DNA of 64,000 nt from Corynebacterium sp. HMSC27B11 (lineage in GTDB: Bacteria > Actinomycetota > Actinomycetes > Mycobacteriales > Mycobacteriaceae). Shown here piece by piece: positions 45,901 through 55,497 of this stretch; within the stretch, counting starts at the first letter, position 1; each line of letters starts with the position of its first letter. Under the pieces are notes generated by a model. The model searched no databases. It was given only the letters and a program-made list of their open reading frames with translations, and had not been told where the DNA came from. Where the stretch lies: positions 1-64,000 of the forward strand of contig NZ_KV823552.1 in NCBI RefSeq assembly GCF_001815985.1, in the 5' to 3' direction. Position numbers and translations under genes: made by a program.

Positions 45901-46905
45901 GAAGCGGCCACCGTCCAGCTGAACCATCGGGCGCAGCTCCGGCGGGATAACCGGGATGCAGTCCAGGACCATGCCGGCCGGGTCGTTGCCGGAGCGCAGG
46001 AACGCAGCGACAACCTTCAGGCGCTTCAGGGCGCGCAGCTTGCGCTGGCCCTTGCCGTCGCGGATGACCTCACGCAGGGACTCGGCCTCGGCCTCGAGGT
46101 CGAAGTTGCGGATCAGGGTCTGGATAGCCTCCGCGCCCATGCCGCCGGTGAAGTAATCCTCGTAGCGGTCGAGCAGCTCCTCGTAGAGGGTCTCGTCCGC
46201 GATCATCTGCTTCGGGGCGAGCTTGACGAAGGTGTTCCAGATCTCGTCGAGGCGCTCCACCTCGCGCTCAGCGCGCTCACGGATGTGGCGCATCTCGCGG
46301 TCAGCGGCGTTCTGCACCTTCTTCTTGGCGTCGGCCTTCGCGCCGGCAGCCTCGAGCTCCGCGAGGTCCTCCTCGAGAGTCTTGGCACGGTCGGCCAGGT
46401 CAGCGTCGCGCTCCTGCTCGACCTCCTTCTTCTCGAGCAGCATCTCTGCCTCGAGGGTCGTCTGGTCGCTGTGACGAGCCTCCTCATCGACAGAGGTGAT
46501 GATGTTGGCTGCGAAGTAGATGATCTTCTCGAGATCCTTCGGGGCCAGATCCAGCAGGTAGCCGAGGCGGGACGGAACGCCCTTGAAGTACCAAATGTGG
46601 GTCACCGGAGCGGCCAGCTCGATGTGGCCCATGCGCTCACGGCGAACCTTGGACTTGGTCACCTCGACGCCACAGCGCTCACAGATGATGCCCTTGTAGC
46701 GGACACGCTTGTACTTACCGCAGGAGCACTCCCAGTCGCGGGTCGGCCCGAAAATGCGCTCGCAGAACAGACCGTCCTTCTCTGGCTTGAGGGTGCGGTA
46801 GTTGATCGTCTCGGGCTTCTTTACCTCGCCGCGCGACCAGCGACGGATGTCATCGGCCGTGGCCAGGCCAATGCGTAGTTCGTCGAAGAAGTTGACGTCC
46901 AGCAC
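42934..46905 (-). CDS. rpoC: RNA polymerase beta' subunit
   Basis: Catalytic subunit of RNA polymerase, 1,323 aa. The N-terminal zinc site [20 protein letters not shown], the active-site [16 protein letters not shown] with its three Asp, and the trigger-loop/bridge region with [16 protein letters not shown] are all present. The C-terminal part has the second zinc-binding [13 protein letters not shown]. The GTG start at 46905 ([20 protein letters not shown]) has an upstream GGAGGGGAAAGGAAG. It lies 86 bases downstream of rpoB and ends at a strong terminator. Confidence 0.99.
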   Translation of the reverse strand: MLDVNFFDELRIGLATADDIRRWSRGEVKKPETINYRTLKPEKDGLFCERIFGPTRDWECSCGKYKRVRYKGIICERCGVEVTKSKVRRERMGHIELAAPVTHIWYFKGVPSRLGYLLDLAPKDLEKIIYFAANIITSVDEEARHSDQTTLEAEMLLEKKEVEQERDADLADRAKTLEEDLAELEAAGAKADAKKKVQNAADREMRHIRERAEREVERLDEIWNTFVKLAPKQMIADETLYEELLDRYEDYFTGGMGAEAIQTLIRNFDLEAEAESLREVIRDGKGQRKLRALKRLKVVAAFLRSGNDPAGMVLDCIPVIPPELRPMVQLDGGRFATSDLNDLYRRVINRNNRLKRMLDLGAPEIIVNNEKRMLQESVDALFDNGRRGRPVTGPGNRPLKSLSDLLKGKQGRFRQNLLGKRVDYSGRSVIIVGPQLKLHQCGLPKLMALELFKPFVMKRLVEKSYAQNIKSAKRMVERQRPEVWDVLEEAIAEHPVMLNRAPTLHRLGIQAFEPVLIEGKAIQLHPLACEAFNADFDGDQMAVHLPLSDEAQAEARILMLASNNILSPASGKPLAMPRLDMVTGLYYLTLTKGKEEFGGQGAFTEATDQGPATGVYTSLAEAIMAYDRGVLGLQAPIHVRIDHLRPPAEVEAEQFPDGWQKGQTWTAETTLGRVQFNELLPWNYPYVEGVMDKKNQAVVINDLAAKYPMITVAQTVDKLKDAGFYWATRSGVTITMHDVLVLPNKQEILDEYEAKAQRIEKKLARGKINESERYQSLVDLWKEATDFVGESVEKLYPDDNPIPMIVKSGAAGNMRQIWTLAGMKGMVTNSRGDYITRPVKTSFREGLSVLEYFNNSHGSRKGLADTALRTADSGYLTRRLVDVAQDVIVREDDCGTKQGVVLDVCTPVLDANGEKTGEFARADFVETSVLGRFLAADAIGANGEVVCEAGAIIGELELAELVKAGVETVKARSVMTCGTATGVCSTCYGKSMATGKKVEIGEAVGIVAAQSIGEPGTQLTMRTFHLGGVGGDITGGLPRVQELFEARVPKAKSPIASVDGKIKIEDDDAFFTLTIIPDDGSEEVVYEKLSKRQGLATLGTGGVERPLRDGDHVKMGQQLLKGAADPHEVLRVMGRRGVQQHLINEVQKVYRDQGVAIHDKHIEIIVRQMLRRVTVIDSGSTEYLPGSLVDHSDAVAASKEAVKTGGRPVEVRAEIMGITKASLATESWLSAASFQETTRVLTDAAINKRSDKLIGLKENVIIGKLIPAGTGIARYRNIQVQPTEEARAAAFTLPSTFGDGFYGDEGYGEFTGASVPLDDLGLH

Positions 46906-46991
46906 GTGGACTTCCTTTCCCCTCCAAGAATGTGGAGGGCCATTGTGGGTGAACCTAGGTCAGAATCTGAAAGTGCGCGAAGCCTTGAGCG

Positions 46992-49900
46992 TTAGCCGAC
47001 GTCGATGTCGGCGTCTGGACGCTCATCGCGCTGCAGGTTAATACCCAGCGCTGCGTTTGCGGACTCAAGCTCGTCGTCATCATCGGAGGACAGCTCCATT
47101 GGGGTGCCGTCCGCAGCCAGAACCTCAACGTTTAGGCACAGGGACTGCAGCTCCTTGAGGAGGACCTTGAAGGACTCTGGGATACCCGGATCCGGGATGT
47201 TCTCGCCCTTCACGATCGCCTCGTAGACCTTCACGCGGCCCACCACGTCATCGGACTTGATGGTCAGAAGCTCCTGCAGGGTGTAGGCGGCACCGTATGC
47301 CTGCATTGCCCACACCTCCATCTCGCCGAAGCGCTGGCCACCGAACTGGGCCTTACCACCCAGCGGCTGCTGGGTAATCATGGGGTAAGGACCGGTGGAA
47401 CGGGCGTGAATCTTCTCGTCGACCAGGTGGTGCAGCTTCAGCATGTACATGTAGCCCACGGAGATCGGGTGCTCGTATGGCTCACCAGTACGGCCGTCGA
47501 TCAGCTGCGCCTTACCGAAGTCATCCACCAGGCGGATACCGTCGCGGTTCGGGCGCGAGGAGCGCAGCAGACCGGACAGCTCGGCGTTGGACGCACCGTC
47601 GAACACCGGGGTGGAGGTCAGGGAGTCGGCCGGAACGTCGTAGAGATCCTCCGGCAGCGTCTCCAGCATGGCCTTGATCTTCGGGTCCTCGGAGTTGGTG
47701 TCGACCTGCCAACCGGCCTTCGCCAGCCAGCCCAGGTGCACCTCCAGGACCTGACCAATGTTCATACGACGCGGCACACCGTGGGTGTTCAGGATGATGT
47801 CCACCGGGGTACCGTCCGGCAGGAACGGCATGTCCTCCTGCGGCAGGATCTTGCCGACGACACCCTTGTTGCCGTGGCGGCCGGCGAGCTTATCGCCGTC
47901 CTGGATCTTGCGCTTCTGGGCGACGTAGACGCGAACCATCTCGTTGACGCCAGCGGCGAGGTCGTCGTCGTCCTCACGGGAGAAGACGCGCACGCCGATG
48001 ACCTTGCCGGTCTCACCGTGCGGGACCTTCATGGAGGTATCGCGAACCTCGCGGGCCTTCTCACCGAAGATGGCGCGCAGCAGGCGCTCCTCCGGGGTCA
48101 GCTCCGTCTCACCCTTCGGGGTGACCTTACCGACGAGGATGTCACCGTCGCGGACGTCCGCACCGATGCGGACGATACCGCGCTCATCCAGGTCAGCAAG
48201 GACGTCCTCGCCGACGTTCGGGATGTCGCGGGTGATCTCCTCCGGGCCCAGCTTGGTGTCGCGGGCGTCGATCTCGTACTCCTCGATGTGGATCGAGGTC
48301 AGCACGTCTTCCTCAACCATGCGCTGGGAGAGGATGATCGCATCCTCGTAGTTGTGGCCCTCCCACGGCATGAAGGCGACGAGCAGGTTCTTACCCAGCG
48401 CCATCTCACCGTTATCGGTGCCCGGACCGTCGGCGATGACCTGGCCGGCCTCGACGCGGTCGCCCTGATTGACCAGCGGCTTCTGGTTGTAGCTGGTGCC
48501 CTGGTTGGTGCGCTCGAACTTGCGCAGCATGAAGGTATCGCGGATGCCCTCATCGTCCATGATGGTGATGTAGTCAGCGGAGACGTACTCCACCACACCA
48601 GCCTTCGGGGCGATGATCAGGTCACCGGCGTCGTACGCAGCGCGCTGCTCGATACCGGTACCGACGTACGGGGCCTCGGCGCGCAGCAGTGGCACAGCCT
48701 GACGCTGCATGTTCGCACCCATGAGGGCACGGTTGGCGTCGTCGTGCTCCAGGAACGGAATCATCGCGGTTGCGACGGAGACCATCTGGCGCGGGGAGAC
48801 GTCCATGTAATCCACCTGGCTTGCCGGGACGACCTCCACGTCGCCGCCGCGCAGACGGACCTCAATCTGGTCCTCAGTGAACTTCATGTCCGCATCGAAC
48901 GGCGTATTCGCCTGAGCGATGACGTGACGGTCCTCTTCATCCGCGGTGAAGTACTCGACCTCGTCGGTGATCTGACCATCGACGACGCGGCGGTACGGCG
49001 TCTCGATGAAGCCGAACGGGTTCACGCGGGCGTAGGAGGACAGGGAACCGATCAGACCAATGTTCGGGCCCTCTGGGGTCTCAATCGGGCACATGCGGCC
49101 GTAGTGAGACGGGTGAACGTCGCGAACCTCGAGGCCAGCGCGCTCACGGGACAGACCACCCGGACCCAGCGCGGACAGACGGCGCTTGTGGGTCAGGCCG
49201 GACAGGGAGTTGTTCTGGTCCATGAACTGGGACAGCTGCGAGGTACCGAAGAACTCGCGGATCGCTGCCGAGACCGGACGCACGTTGATCAGGGAGGTCG
49301 GGGTGATGGACTCGGCGTCCTGCGTGGTCATGCGCTCGCGGACGACGCGCTCCATGCGGGACAGCCCAACCCGGACCTGGTTCTGGATCAGCTCGCCGAC
49401 CGTACGCAGGCGGCGGTTACCGAAGTGGTCGATGTCGTCGACCTCGATCGGGATCTCCACGCCCTCCGGGGAGGTCATGGTGCGCTCGCCAGCGTGCAGG
49501 CGGACGAGGTACTCGATCGTGGTGAGGATGTCTTCCTCGGTGAGTGTCATGGCGCCGTCGGTGTCGCCACCGAGGCCGAGCTTGCGGTTGACCTTGTAGC
49601 GGCCGACCTTCGCCAGGTCGTAGCGCTTCGGGCGGAAGAAGGAGTTCTCCAGCAGGGCCTGCGCGGAGTCGCGGGTCGGGGACTCGCCTGGACGCTGCTT
49701 GCGGTAGATCTCCAGCAGTGCCTCGTCCGTGTTCTCGACGCCATCCTTCTCGAGGGTGGACATCATGATCTCGGAGAAGCCGAAGCGGTCGGTGATCTCC
49801 TGGGTGGTCAGGCCGAGGGCCTTCAGCAGGACGGTCACCGGCTGGCGACGCTTACGGTCGATGCGGACGCCGACGGTGTCGCGCTTGTCGACGTCGAACT

Positions 49901-50504
49901 CCAGCCATGCACCGCGGGACGGGATGACCTTCACGCCGTGCAGCGGGCGCTCGGTGGAGGTGTCGATCGACTCGTCGAAGTACACGCCCGGGGAGCGGAC
50001 CAGCTGGGAGACGACGACGCGCTCGGTGCCGTTGATGATGAAGGTGCCCTTGTCGGTCATCATCGGGAAGTCGCCGATGAAGACGGTCTGGGACTTAATT
50101 TCGCCGGACTGGGCGTTGGTGAACTCCGCGGTCACGTACAGCGGTGCCGCGTAGTTGATGTCCTTTTCCTTGGCCTCGTCGATGGAGGTCTTCACGTCGT
50201 CGAAGCGTGGCTCCGAGAGCGTGAGGGACATGTTTTCCGAATAATCCTCAATGGGGGACAGCTCTTCGAGGATGTCCTCCAGTCCGCTCGTGACGCGGAC
50301 TCCCTCCCCAGCCTCGGCCTGCCTGCGGGCGCGCCACTCCGGGGCGCCGACGAGCCAGGCGAAGGACTCTCGTTGGAGGTCAAGAAGGCCTGGAACCTCG
50401 ATCGGTGCGTCGATCTTCGCGAAAGAGTAGCGAGTCGAAGCTCCGGGGATTCCGGCCACTGAACTTGTCTGGCGGGAGACTGCCAAGATGGGTCCTTCCA
50501 GCAC
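46992..50504 (-). CDS. rpoB: RNA polymerase beta subunit
   Basis: Beta subunit of RNA polymerase, 1,170 aa. The rifampicin region reads [17 protein letters not shown] then [14 protein letters not shown], with the residues equivalent to E. coli Asp516, His526 and Ser531 unchanged, which predicts rifampicin sensitivity. Other landmarks are [16 protein letters not shown] and the C-terminal [13 protein letters not shown] block. The start is GTG ([12 protein letters not shown]), as in other corynebacteria, with AAGGAG upstream. It is transcribed leftward with rpoC. Confidence 0.99.
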   Translation of the reverse strand: MLEGPILAVSRQTSSVAGIPGASTRYSFAKIDAPIEVPGLLDLQRESFAWLVGAPEWRARRQAEAGEGVRVTSGLEDILEELSPIEDYSENMSLTLSEPRFDDVKTSIDEAKEKDINYAAPLYVTAEFTNAQSGEIKSQTVFIGDFPMMTDKGTFIINGTERVVVSQLVRSPGVYFDESIDTSTERPLHGVKVIPSRGAWLEFDVDKRDTVGVRIDRKRRQPVTVLLKALGLTTQEITDRFGFSEIMMSTLEKDGVENTDEALLEIYRKQRPGESPTRDSAQALLENSFFRPKRYDLAKVGRYKVNRKLGLGGDTDGAMTLTEEDILTTIEYLVRLHAGERTMTSPEGVEIPIEVDDIDHFGNRRLRTVGELIQNQVRVGLSRMERVVRERMTTQDAESITPTSLINVRPVSAAIREFFGTSQLSQFMDQNNSLSGLTHKRRLSALGPGGLSRERAGLEVRDVHPSHYGRMCPIETPEGPNIGLIGSLSSYARVNPFGFIETPYRRVVDGQITDEVEYFTADEEDRHVIAQANTPFDADMKFTEDQIEVRLRGGDVEVVPASQVDYMDVSPRQMVSVATAMIPFLEHDDANRALMGANMQRQAVPLLRAEAPYVGTGIEQRAAYDAGDLIIAPKAGVVEYVSADYITIMDDEGIRDTFMLRKFERTNQGTSYNQKPLVNQGDRVEAGQVIADGPGTDNGEMALGKNLLVAFMPWEGHNYEDAIILSQRMVEEDVLTSIHIEEYEIDARDTKLGPEEITRDIPNVGEDVLADLDERGIVRIGADVRDGDILVGKVTPKGETELTPEERLLRAIFGEKAREVRDTSMKVPHGETGKVIGVRVFSREDDDDLAAGVNEMVRVYVAQKRKIQDGDKLAGRHGNKGVVGKILPQEDMPFLPDGTPVDIILNTHGVPRRMNIGQVLEVHLGWLAKAGWQVDTNSEDPKIKAMLETLPEDLYDVPADSLTSTPVFDGASNAELSGLLRSSRPNRDGIRLVDDFGKAQLIDGRTGEPYEHPISVGYMYMLKLHHLVDEKIHARSTGPYPMITQQPLGGKAQFGGQRFGEMEVWAMQAYGAAYTLQELLTIKSDDVVGRVKVYEAIVKGENIPDPGIPESFKVLLKELQSLCLNVEVLAADGTPMELSSDDDDELESANAALGINLQRDERPDADIDVG

Positions 50505-50847
50505 TAAGCGTTTCTCCTTGCCTGGGTGGAGCCAGGCTGGGAAACGGTTGCGTGAGCGTACGATTTTTCGTGGTGGTCTATATCGGTGGTGTTACTCTGA
50601 ACGCCGGATAAGCAGGAATGCCTAAAGGACCTTGTCAAATCCGCTTTCCCGCAGTCTGTAACTGCTGGAGGGAAGCTCATTGCCAAGGCCGATTGTTGGT
50701 GAGATCATCATCTCTCAACTCGCCTGCCCACAAGGGTTCAGAATTTAACCAGCGCAACGAACTACCATATAGTAGTAGCCCCCAAATGTCCACCCCCGTG
50801 GATACTGATCAGGCTGATAGTATCTGTCCGCTTCGGCGGGCGCAAAA
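50505..50847. other. rpoB upstream region, no gene seen
   Basis: These 343 bases separate rpoB from the DUF3068 gene and hold the rpoBC promoter and leader. An AT-richer stretch around 50735-50790 with CTAC...GTAG symmetry is the most promoter-like part, but no -35/-10 pair is convincing. No RNA gene or terminator was recognised. Confidence 0.5.
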
Positions 50848-51831
50848 TTACACGCTTGTAGCCCGGCGCTTGCGCTCACGGCGCAGCGCCACCACCAGTG
50901 CGGCGAGCAGCAGGATCACGCCGGCCCAGAACACCCCACGACCCCACTTCTCCGTGGAACGCTTGCCACCGAGCTCGTCTGCCTGGTCCAACATCTGGCG
51001 CTCATTGGCCTCGGTCGTGCGGCCTTCAAAGGTCAGCAGGGGCTCCACCGCCTTCCCTTCGGCGTTGCGGTATTCGTCCTGGATGTGCTCCTCGATGCCG
51101 ACGATCATGCCGGACTCCGGCTCCACCGCCAGCTCGCGCCAGCCACCGTGATACAGCTCCGCACGGTCGCCGTCCTTGACGATGGCGTTGCGGATGCCGC
51201 TGTAGTGGGAGCTGACCTTTTCCGCCGGAATCTCCTGACGGAAGAGGTAGATCTCCTTCTCCTCACCGCTAGAGGTTTCCCGACGCTCAGTGCCCCGGAA
51301 CTCCGCCGGGTAGGCATGACGGGCGGTCCAGTCGAAGTACTCGTAGCTCTGCTGCTGGGTATCCACGGGGAACTTCGCCCAGGACCCCTCCAGCTCCACA
51401 GACTTCGGCGGGGTCGCCGGGGAATCTGCGACCTTGGCCTCCCCCACCGCCTCACCGTTCGTCCGGTTCAGCCGATAGCTATAAACCTGCGCATCCAGCA
51501 GGGACTCCAGATCATCGTCCACGTTGGTGCGAGCGTTGGAGACGCCGACGCGCACCGTCGCCTCCTCCTCCGTCGCCGGCTGGCCCAGTTGCATGTTGAA
51601 CTGGCGGGCCACCGGAGCCTGGATGGGCTCATCCTCCCCCACGCCCAGATAACCCGGCCCCACGGTCGCATCCTTGTCTTCCAAGGTGAAAGTGGTGTGC
51701 TGCAGCCCCAGCGGCACCGGCCGCTCCTCGGGGAAGAGCCGTGGCAGGAGCACGCCCGCCACGATCATGGCGCTGGCCAGGCCGAGCACAAACACAGCAA
51801 CGATACGGGACTTCGAGTTCATGCTGAACAT
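50848..51831 (-). CDS. DUF3068 (PorA-family) membrane protein
   Basis: Corynebacteriales-type envelope protein of unknown exact role, about 327 aa. An N-terminal helix (IVAVFVLGLASAMIVAGVLLP) and a C-terminal helix (WAGVILLLAALVVALRRERK) bracket an outside domain. That domain contains YSYRLNRTNGEAVGE, QQSYEYFDWTARHAYPAEF and IVGIEEHIQDEYRN, patterns of the DUF3068 family. The frame is open from 52062, but the part before 51831 is not hydrophobic or conserved; ATG at 51831 or 51822 is the likely start. It lies between rpoB and rplL, read leftward, after the rplL terminator. Confidence 0.75.
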   Translation of the reverse strand: MFSMNSKSRIVAVFVLGLASAMIVAGVLLPRLFPEERPVPLGLQHTTFTLEDKDATVGPGYLGVGEDEPIQAPVARQFNMQLGQPATEEEATVRVGVSNARTNVDDDLESLLDAQVYSYRLNRTNGEAVGEAKVADSPATPPKSVELEGSWAKFPVDTQQQSYEYFDWTARHAYPAEFRGTERRETSSGEEKEIYLFRQEIPAEKVSSHYSGIRNAIVKDGDRAELYHGGWRELAVEPESGMIVGIEEHIQDEYRNAEGKAVEPLLTFEGRTTEANERQMLDQADELGGKRSTEKWGRGVFWAGVILLLAALVVALRRERKRRATSV

Positions 51832-51893
51832 GCTACAGCAGCCCGCAGACACGCTGTTTTTTCTTTGAAAAGTGGCTCTGCGCAGCAACAAAA

Positions 51894-51926
51894 ACCGCCC
51901 CGGCAAGGCGAACCTTGCGGGGCGGT
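51894..51926 (-). terminator. Terminator after rplL
   Basis: Arms ACCGCCCCG...CAAGG and CCTTG...GGGGCGGT form a long stem with one mismatch and a CGAA loop, followed leftward by TTTTTGTTG. It lies 32 bases past the rplL stop. Confidence 0.82.
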
Positions 51927-51958
51927 GAATCACGCGGCCGCTGTGCGCGGCAACTGGA

Positions 51959-52345
51959 TTACTTGAGGGAGACCTTTGCGCCGGCCTCTTCCAGCTTAGT
52001 CTTAGCTGCCTCAGCGTCCTCCTTGGAAGCGCCCTCGAGCAGAGCCTTCGGAGCAGCCTCAACGAGCTCCTTAGCCTCCTTCAGACCCAGGCCGGAGACG
52101 ACCTCGCGGACGACCTTAATGACGCCGATCTTCTTAGCGCCTGCGTCCTCCAGGACGACGTCGAACTCGTCCTTCTCCTCAGCAGCAGCGCCGCCCTCAG
52201 CGCCACCAGCAGCTGCAACAGCAGCAACCGGAGCAGCAGCGGTGACGTCGAAGGTCTCCTCGAACAGCTTGACGAACTCAGAGAGCTCGATCAGGGTCAT
52301 CTCCTTGAAGGCATCCAGCAGCTCTTCGTTGGTGAACTTAGCCAT
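51959..52345 (-). CDS. rplL: 50S ribosomal protein L7/L12
   Basis: Stalk protein that recruits translation GTPases. It is 128 aa with the usual N-terminal dimer helix pair ([25 protein letters not shown]), an Ala-rich hinge, and the C-terminal domain [24 protein letters not shown]. The ATG at 52345 is set by homology; an in-frame ATG three codons earlier is the alternative. It is 136 bases downstream of rplJ, with a terminator after it. Confidence 0.98.
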   Translation of the reverse strand: MAKFTNEELLDAFKEMTLIELSEFVKLFEETFDVTAAAPVAAVAAAGGAEGGAAAEEKDEFDVVLEDAGAKKIGVIKVVREVVSGLGLKEAKELVEAAPKALLEGASKEDAEAAKTKLEEAGAKVSLK

Positions 52346-52481
52346 AATAGGCATCCTTTCGTGTTGTGCCGCCTGGGCAATCGACCCTGCGGCGAAGTGT
52401 TTTTAAAAGTTTTTACTGTGGTGGACCGGCTTGTGGTCCAGCGCGGTGGCACACCGTGCCCTCGCGCCCAGCGTGGCGGAA

Positions 52482-52994
52482 CTAGTCCTTCTTCTCCTGC
52501 AGGGCAGCCGCGAGGCGTGCAACCTGGGACGCAGGAGCGTTGAACAGTCCAGCAGCCTTTGCCAAGGAACCCTGGAGAGCACCGGCCAGCTTGGCCAGGG
52601 TGGTCTCGCGGTTGTCCAGGTCGGCGATAGCCATGACCTGCTCAGCGGACAGCGCAGCGCCGTCCATGTTCCCGCCCTTGACGACGAAAGCATCGTGATC
52701 CTTGCCGAAATCCTTCATGGCCTTAGCTGCGTCAACAGCCTCGCCCTTGATGAAAGCAACAGCGGTAGGACCAGTCAGCAGGGATTCGTCAATCTCAACG
52801 CCGGCTTCCTTAGCAGCCAGCTTGAGCAGGGTGTTCTTGGCGACGGAGTAGGTGACATCCTGACCCAGCGCGCGACGAAGCTCGGTGGTCTCAACCACGG
52901 ACAGACCGCGGTATTCGGTCAGCACGGTGGCGTCTGCTTCCTCGAAGCGTGCCTTGAGCTCCTGCAGCGCTGCAGTGTTCTTTGGATTAGCCAT
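52482..52994 (-). CDS. rplJ: 50S ribosomal protein L10
   Basis: Base of the L7/L12 stalk and, in many bacteria, autoregulator through its own leader RNA. The 170 aa include [38 protein letters not shown] and [15 protein letters not shown], then a helical C-terminus that binds L12 dimers. Upstream lies an attenuator-like hairpin. AGGAGGC lies six bases before the ATG. Confidence 0.98.
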   Translation of the reverse strand: MANPKNTAALQELKARFEEADATVLTEYRGLSVVETTELRRALGQDVTYSVAKNTLLKLAAKEAGVEIDESLLTGPTAVAFIKGEAVDAAKAMKDFGKDHDAFVVKGGNMDGAALSAEQVMAIADLDNRETTLAKLAGALQGSLAKAAGLFNAPASQVARLAAALQEKKD

Positions 52995-53355
52995 ACTCTC
53001 GCCTCCTTCCTGATGTTCTGGTGTACGTGTGTACGTGCACCGGCGATCGAAACGAAGGAAACACTTTCACAACGACAAAGCGCCCCGTACCCGCAGGGGG
53101 CAACGGGGCGCTTCTGGAACCGCAGCTCGCTGGCGTAAACCTAGCGGCGCGATACAAAACGTCTCGTGTTACCTGCGTGGGCCGTCATCATGACGATGAT
53201 CCTTCAACCCGGGAGCGCTCGCACGAGCTTGCTGATCAGATCAGCACGGCTGGAAAGCGTTTTCCCAAGTGACCGACGGTCTTCGGTGAAACTTTGAAAC
53301 ATATCAAAACTTCGCCTGACAGCTTAACGCCCAGCAGCCGAAAGACCAAATCGGC
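52995..53355. other. rplJL leader and promoter region
   Basis: No gene seen. The part nearest rplJ is expected to hold the L10-binding leader, including the strong hairpin at 53078-53113. The rest separates it from an unrelated leftward gene ending at 53356, and should contain the rplJL promoter. No clear -35/-10 pair was chosen. Confidence 0.5.
53078..53113 (-). promoter_or_regulatory. Hairpin in the rplJL leader (L10 leader or attenuator)
   Basis: AAGCGCCCCGT and ACGGGGCGCTT form a perfect 11-bp stem about 85 bases upstream of rplJ. On the coding strand it is followed by TTGTCGTTGTG rather than a long T-run. Its place fits the L10 leader that mediates stalk-protein autoregulation, or a terminator for transcripts entering from upstream. 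Confidence 0.55.
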
Positions 53356-54510
53356 CTAGGCGGCATCGCGGTACTGCTCAGGTTCTTCCCCACGGCGTTT
53401 CATCTGGTGCCAATGCTGGCGTGCTGCCTCCTGGGACCGCTGGCTCCACGCACCATCCCAGTCGTGCTCCCCGGTCCCATCGGCGTTCTCGTCGTAATCC
53501 TCATTGCGCGAGTACAGCCGCTGCCGTTCGCGCGCCCCGTGGGTCAACCGCCGGACCGCGGAGTCCGAATTGAAACTCGAACCCAGGGCCCCGGCGGTCA
53601 CGCCCATGGATGCAGCGAGCCAGGAAATCCTGGCATAAGTGCCCACGGTGACCGGCTCACCCAGCACCTTCGTCATGAAGTCTGGGGCAATTATCGCACC
53701 GGCGCCGGCGAAAATGATGAGGAAAAGGATGGCATACATCCCCAGAACAGCGAACGCGAGCGTGAGAAGCGTCGAACCGTTGTACAGCGCAATGACCCGC
53801 TTGAAAGATTTTGCGCTGGGCTTATCCCAGAGGCTGTTATCCAGCAGTAGCCACAGAATCATGGCTAGCACCGCAACGATATTGACCACGGCCAGGCGGG
53901 TGATGGTGAGGTAGTCCGCCATTTCCCAAATAGAGCTGTAGAAGATGCCGAAGGCGCCGACCCCGATGCCCGCAGCCAGCGCACCGGACAGCGCCCCGAG
54001 GGAGTGGCGCGGCTGATTTGTGGAGATCATGCCGAGCATCGTCTTGAACTTGTTCTTTTCCTCCCTCGTCGACTGCTCCCTTTCGCCCTGGGAGGACGCC
54101 AGGTAGTCGCGGTATTCCCCAATCACGCGCGCTATTTCCTGGGCCAGTCCGTCGCGGGCGCCGAGCATCCCGAGCGTGGGGTAGCTGATCACCGCCACAT
54201 CCTGATTCGGATAAAGCTCACTTCTCAACACGGTGGCACCACTAAAGCGCGGCAGCTCGGTGACGAGCAGCTGCAAATCCGCGGGGCTCCTGCCGCTCGG
54301 AACATCCGGCGCGATCAGGGAGCGGTTGGGATCCATGAGCAGCAGTTCGGTGTCGAGGTTAAAGCTGCAATCCTCTGGCAAGTCCGCGCTATCAAGAACC
54401 TTCGACACTTGGGCAGACACCAGCCCAGGGTCCGCGACGATGCGCACTGAAAGCTGGGAAGTTTTATCGCTTGGGGTGGACTCTGAGATCTGGTGGCCTT
54501 CCATAGTCAT
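53356..54510 (-). CDS. Integral membrane protein, unknown function
   Basis: The 384-aa product has a soluble N-terminal part of about 165 residues (MSVRIVADPGLV-like QLSVRIVADPGLVSAQVSKVL) with mixed alpha/beta character. About four to five membrane helices follow between residues 170 and 315 (ALSGALAAGIGVGAFGIFY, LAVVNIVAVLAMILWLLL, LLTLAFAVLGMYAILFLIIF, ARISWLAASMGVTAGALG). The C-terminus is charged, Asp/Glu/Arg/His-rich and cytoplasmic-looking. No family was recognised. It lies among ribosomal genes but shows no link to translation. Confidence 0.7.
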   Translation of the reverse strand: MTMEGHQISESTPSDKTSQLSVRIVADPGLVSAQVSKVLDSADLPEDCSFNLDTELLLMDPNRSLIAPDVPSGRSPADLQLLVTELPRFSGATVLRSELYPNQDVAVISYPTLGMLGARDGLAQEIARVIGEYRDYLASSQGEREQSTREEKNKFKTMLGMISTNQPRHSLGALSGALAAGIGVGAFGIFYSSIWEMADYLTITRLAVVNIVAVLAMILWLLLDNSLWDKPSAKSFKRVIALYNGSTLLTLAFAVLGMYAILFLIIFAGAGAIIAPDFMTKVLGEPVTVGTYARISWLAASMGVTAGALGSSFNSDSAVRRLTHGARERQRLYSRNEDYDENADGTGEHDWDGAWSQRSQEAARQHWHQMKRRGEEPEQYRDAA

Positions 54511-54672
54511 TACTCCCCAGGCTAGGTCAGAATCGACGCGCCAGCGATGTGGAGCTCGCGGCCAGGGGCAGCTGATACGCTCAAGTCCTTAACCCCTGGC
54601 GTCGCGGCTATCACCTTGCTCTCCGCACTCACCCAGAATGTCGCCGCTCGGGGATAACAACGAAGGAAAAGC

Positions 54673-55392
54673 ATGGCACCATTCGACACCGCCGATACGT
54701 CCCCAGAGGGCGACGCTGAAAAGCAGTCCGGGAGCCAGGAAGAACAGATCCCGGCCTTCATCTCCCAGCCCGACCGGCTCGACAAATGGATCTGGGTCTA
54801 CCTGATAGCTGCGACGATCTTCGGCTTCGCGATGATCCCGCTGCGCGTGTGGCTGCTCAACAACCCCGTGCCCTACGCGCTCATGGTGGGTGGCTATACC
54901 TCCTCAATCGTGGGCGGGGCAGAGTCCACCACCGGCGGAATCTCGGCGGTCGCCATCGTGCTGATGACCCTGGTCGGCGCGCTGAAGACCGTCCCCCTGT
55001 GGTGGCTGGTCGGCAACAAGTGGGGTCTGGAGTATCTGCGCATGTCGGTCGCCCACTCCCCCAGGCTGCAGCGCTGGACCGCGCGACTAGAAAACGCGCG
55101 CCCCGGCGTGCTGGGCGCGGCGATCGTGCTCTCCTATATCCCCTTCGTGCCCACCATCGTCATCGCCAACCTGCTGGCCGGCATCCGCCGCATGAGTTTC
55201 TGGACGGTCCTTGGGCTCAACGCCTTCGGCGTGCTGGTCACCAACGCCTTCTTCGCCTACCTAGGCGTAACCTACGGCGAACAGGTGATCTCCATCGTGG
55301 AGCAGGTCAACCGCTACGCCATGTGGATCACGATCGCGCTGCTGGTGTTCATGTTCTGGAGCATCTCGAAACAGAACAAGAAGGCCGCCTAA
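54673..55392 (+). CDS. Polytopic membrane protein, possible VTT/DedA relative
   Basis: The 239-aa protein has an acidic 35-residue N-terminus and then about five hydrophobic segments. The stretch GVLGAAIVLSYIPFVPTIVIANLLAG followed by MSFWTVLGLNAFGVLVTNAFFAYLG resembles the VTT core of DedA proteins, but the resemblance is weak and the usual GRFIP..R is not intact. AAGGAAAA lies just before the ATG. It runs rightward, against its neighbours, and ends at a symmetrical terminator shared with the convergent gene. Confidence 0.65.
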   Translation: MAPFDTADTSPEGDAEKQSGSQEEQIPAFISQPDRLDKWIWVYLIAATIFGFAMIPLRVWLLNNPVPYALMVGGYTSSIVGGAESTTGGISAVAIVLMTLVGALKTVPLWWLVGNKWGLEYLRMSVAHSPRLQRWTARLENARPGVLGAAIVLSYIPFVPTIVIANLLAGIRRMSFWTVLGLNAFGVLVTNAFFAYLGVTYGEQVISIVEQVNRYAMWITIALLVFMFWSISKQNKKAA

Positions 55393-55450
55393 GCCCAACA
55401 CTTCTGCGGCGGGTGCCATACCCCAGTCGCTGCCACGCCTGCGCAACGCA

Positions 55451-55485
55451 AGGAAGCCCGGACCCATTCAGGGTCCGGGCTTCCT
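55451..55485. terminator. Two-way terminator between convergent genes
   Basis: Perfect 15-bp stem (AGGAAGCCCGGACCC / GGGTCCGGGCTTCCT) with an ATTCA loop, 58 bases past one stop and 12 bases before the other. T-runs are poor on both sides, so the stem itself is the main evidence. Confidence 0.75.
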
Positions 55486-55497
55486 CATGGCCTCAAG

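Noticed and set aside
42937-46878. Very long open frame on the strand opposite rpoC
   Set aside because: It mirrors the codon pattern of a GC-rich gene and has no family features; rpoC on the other strand is certain.
47406-50462. Very long open frame opposite rpoB
   Set aside because: Antisense shadow caused by GC-rich third positions; the translated sequence is low-complexity Leu/Val/Asp/Arg without motifs.
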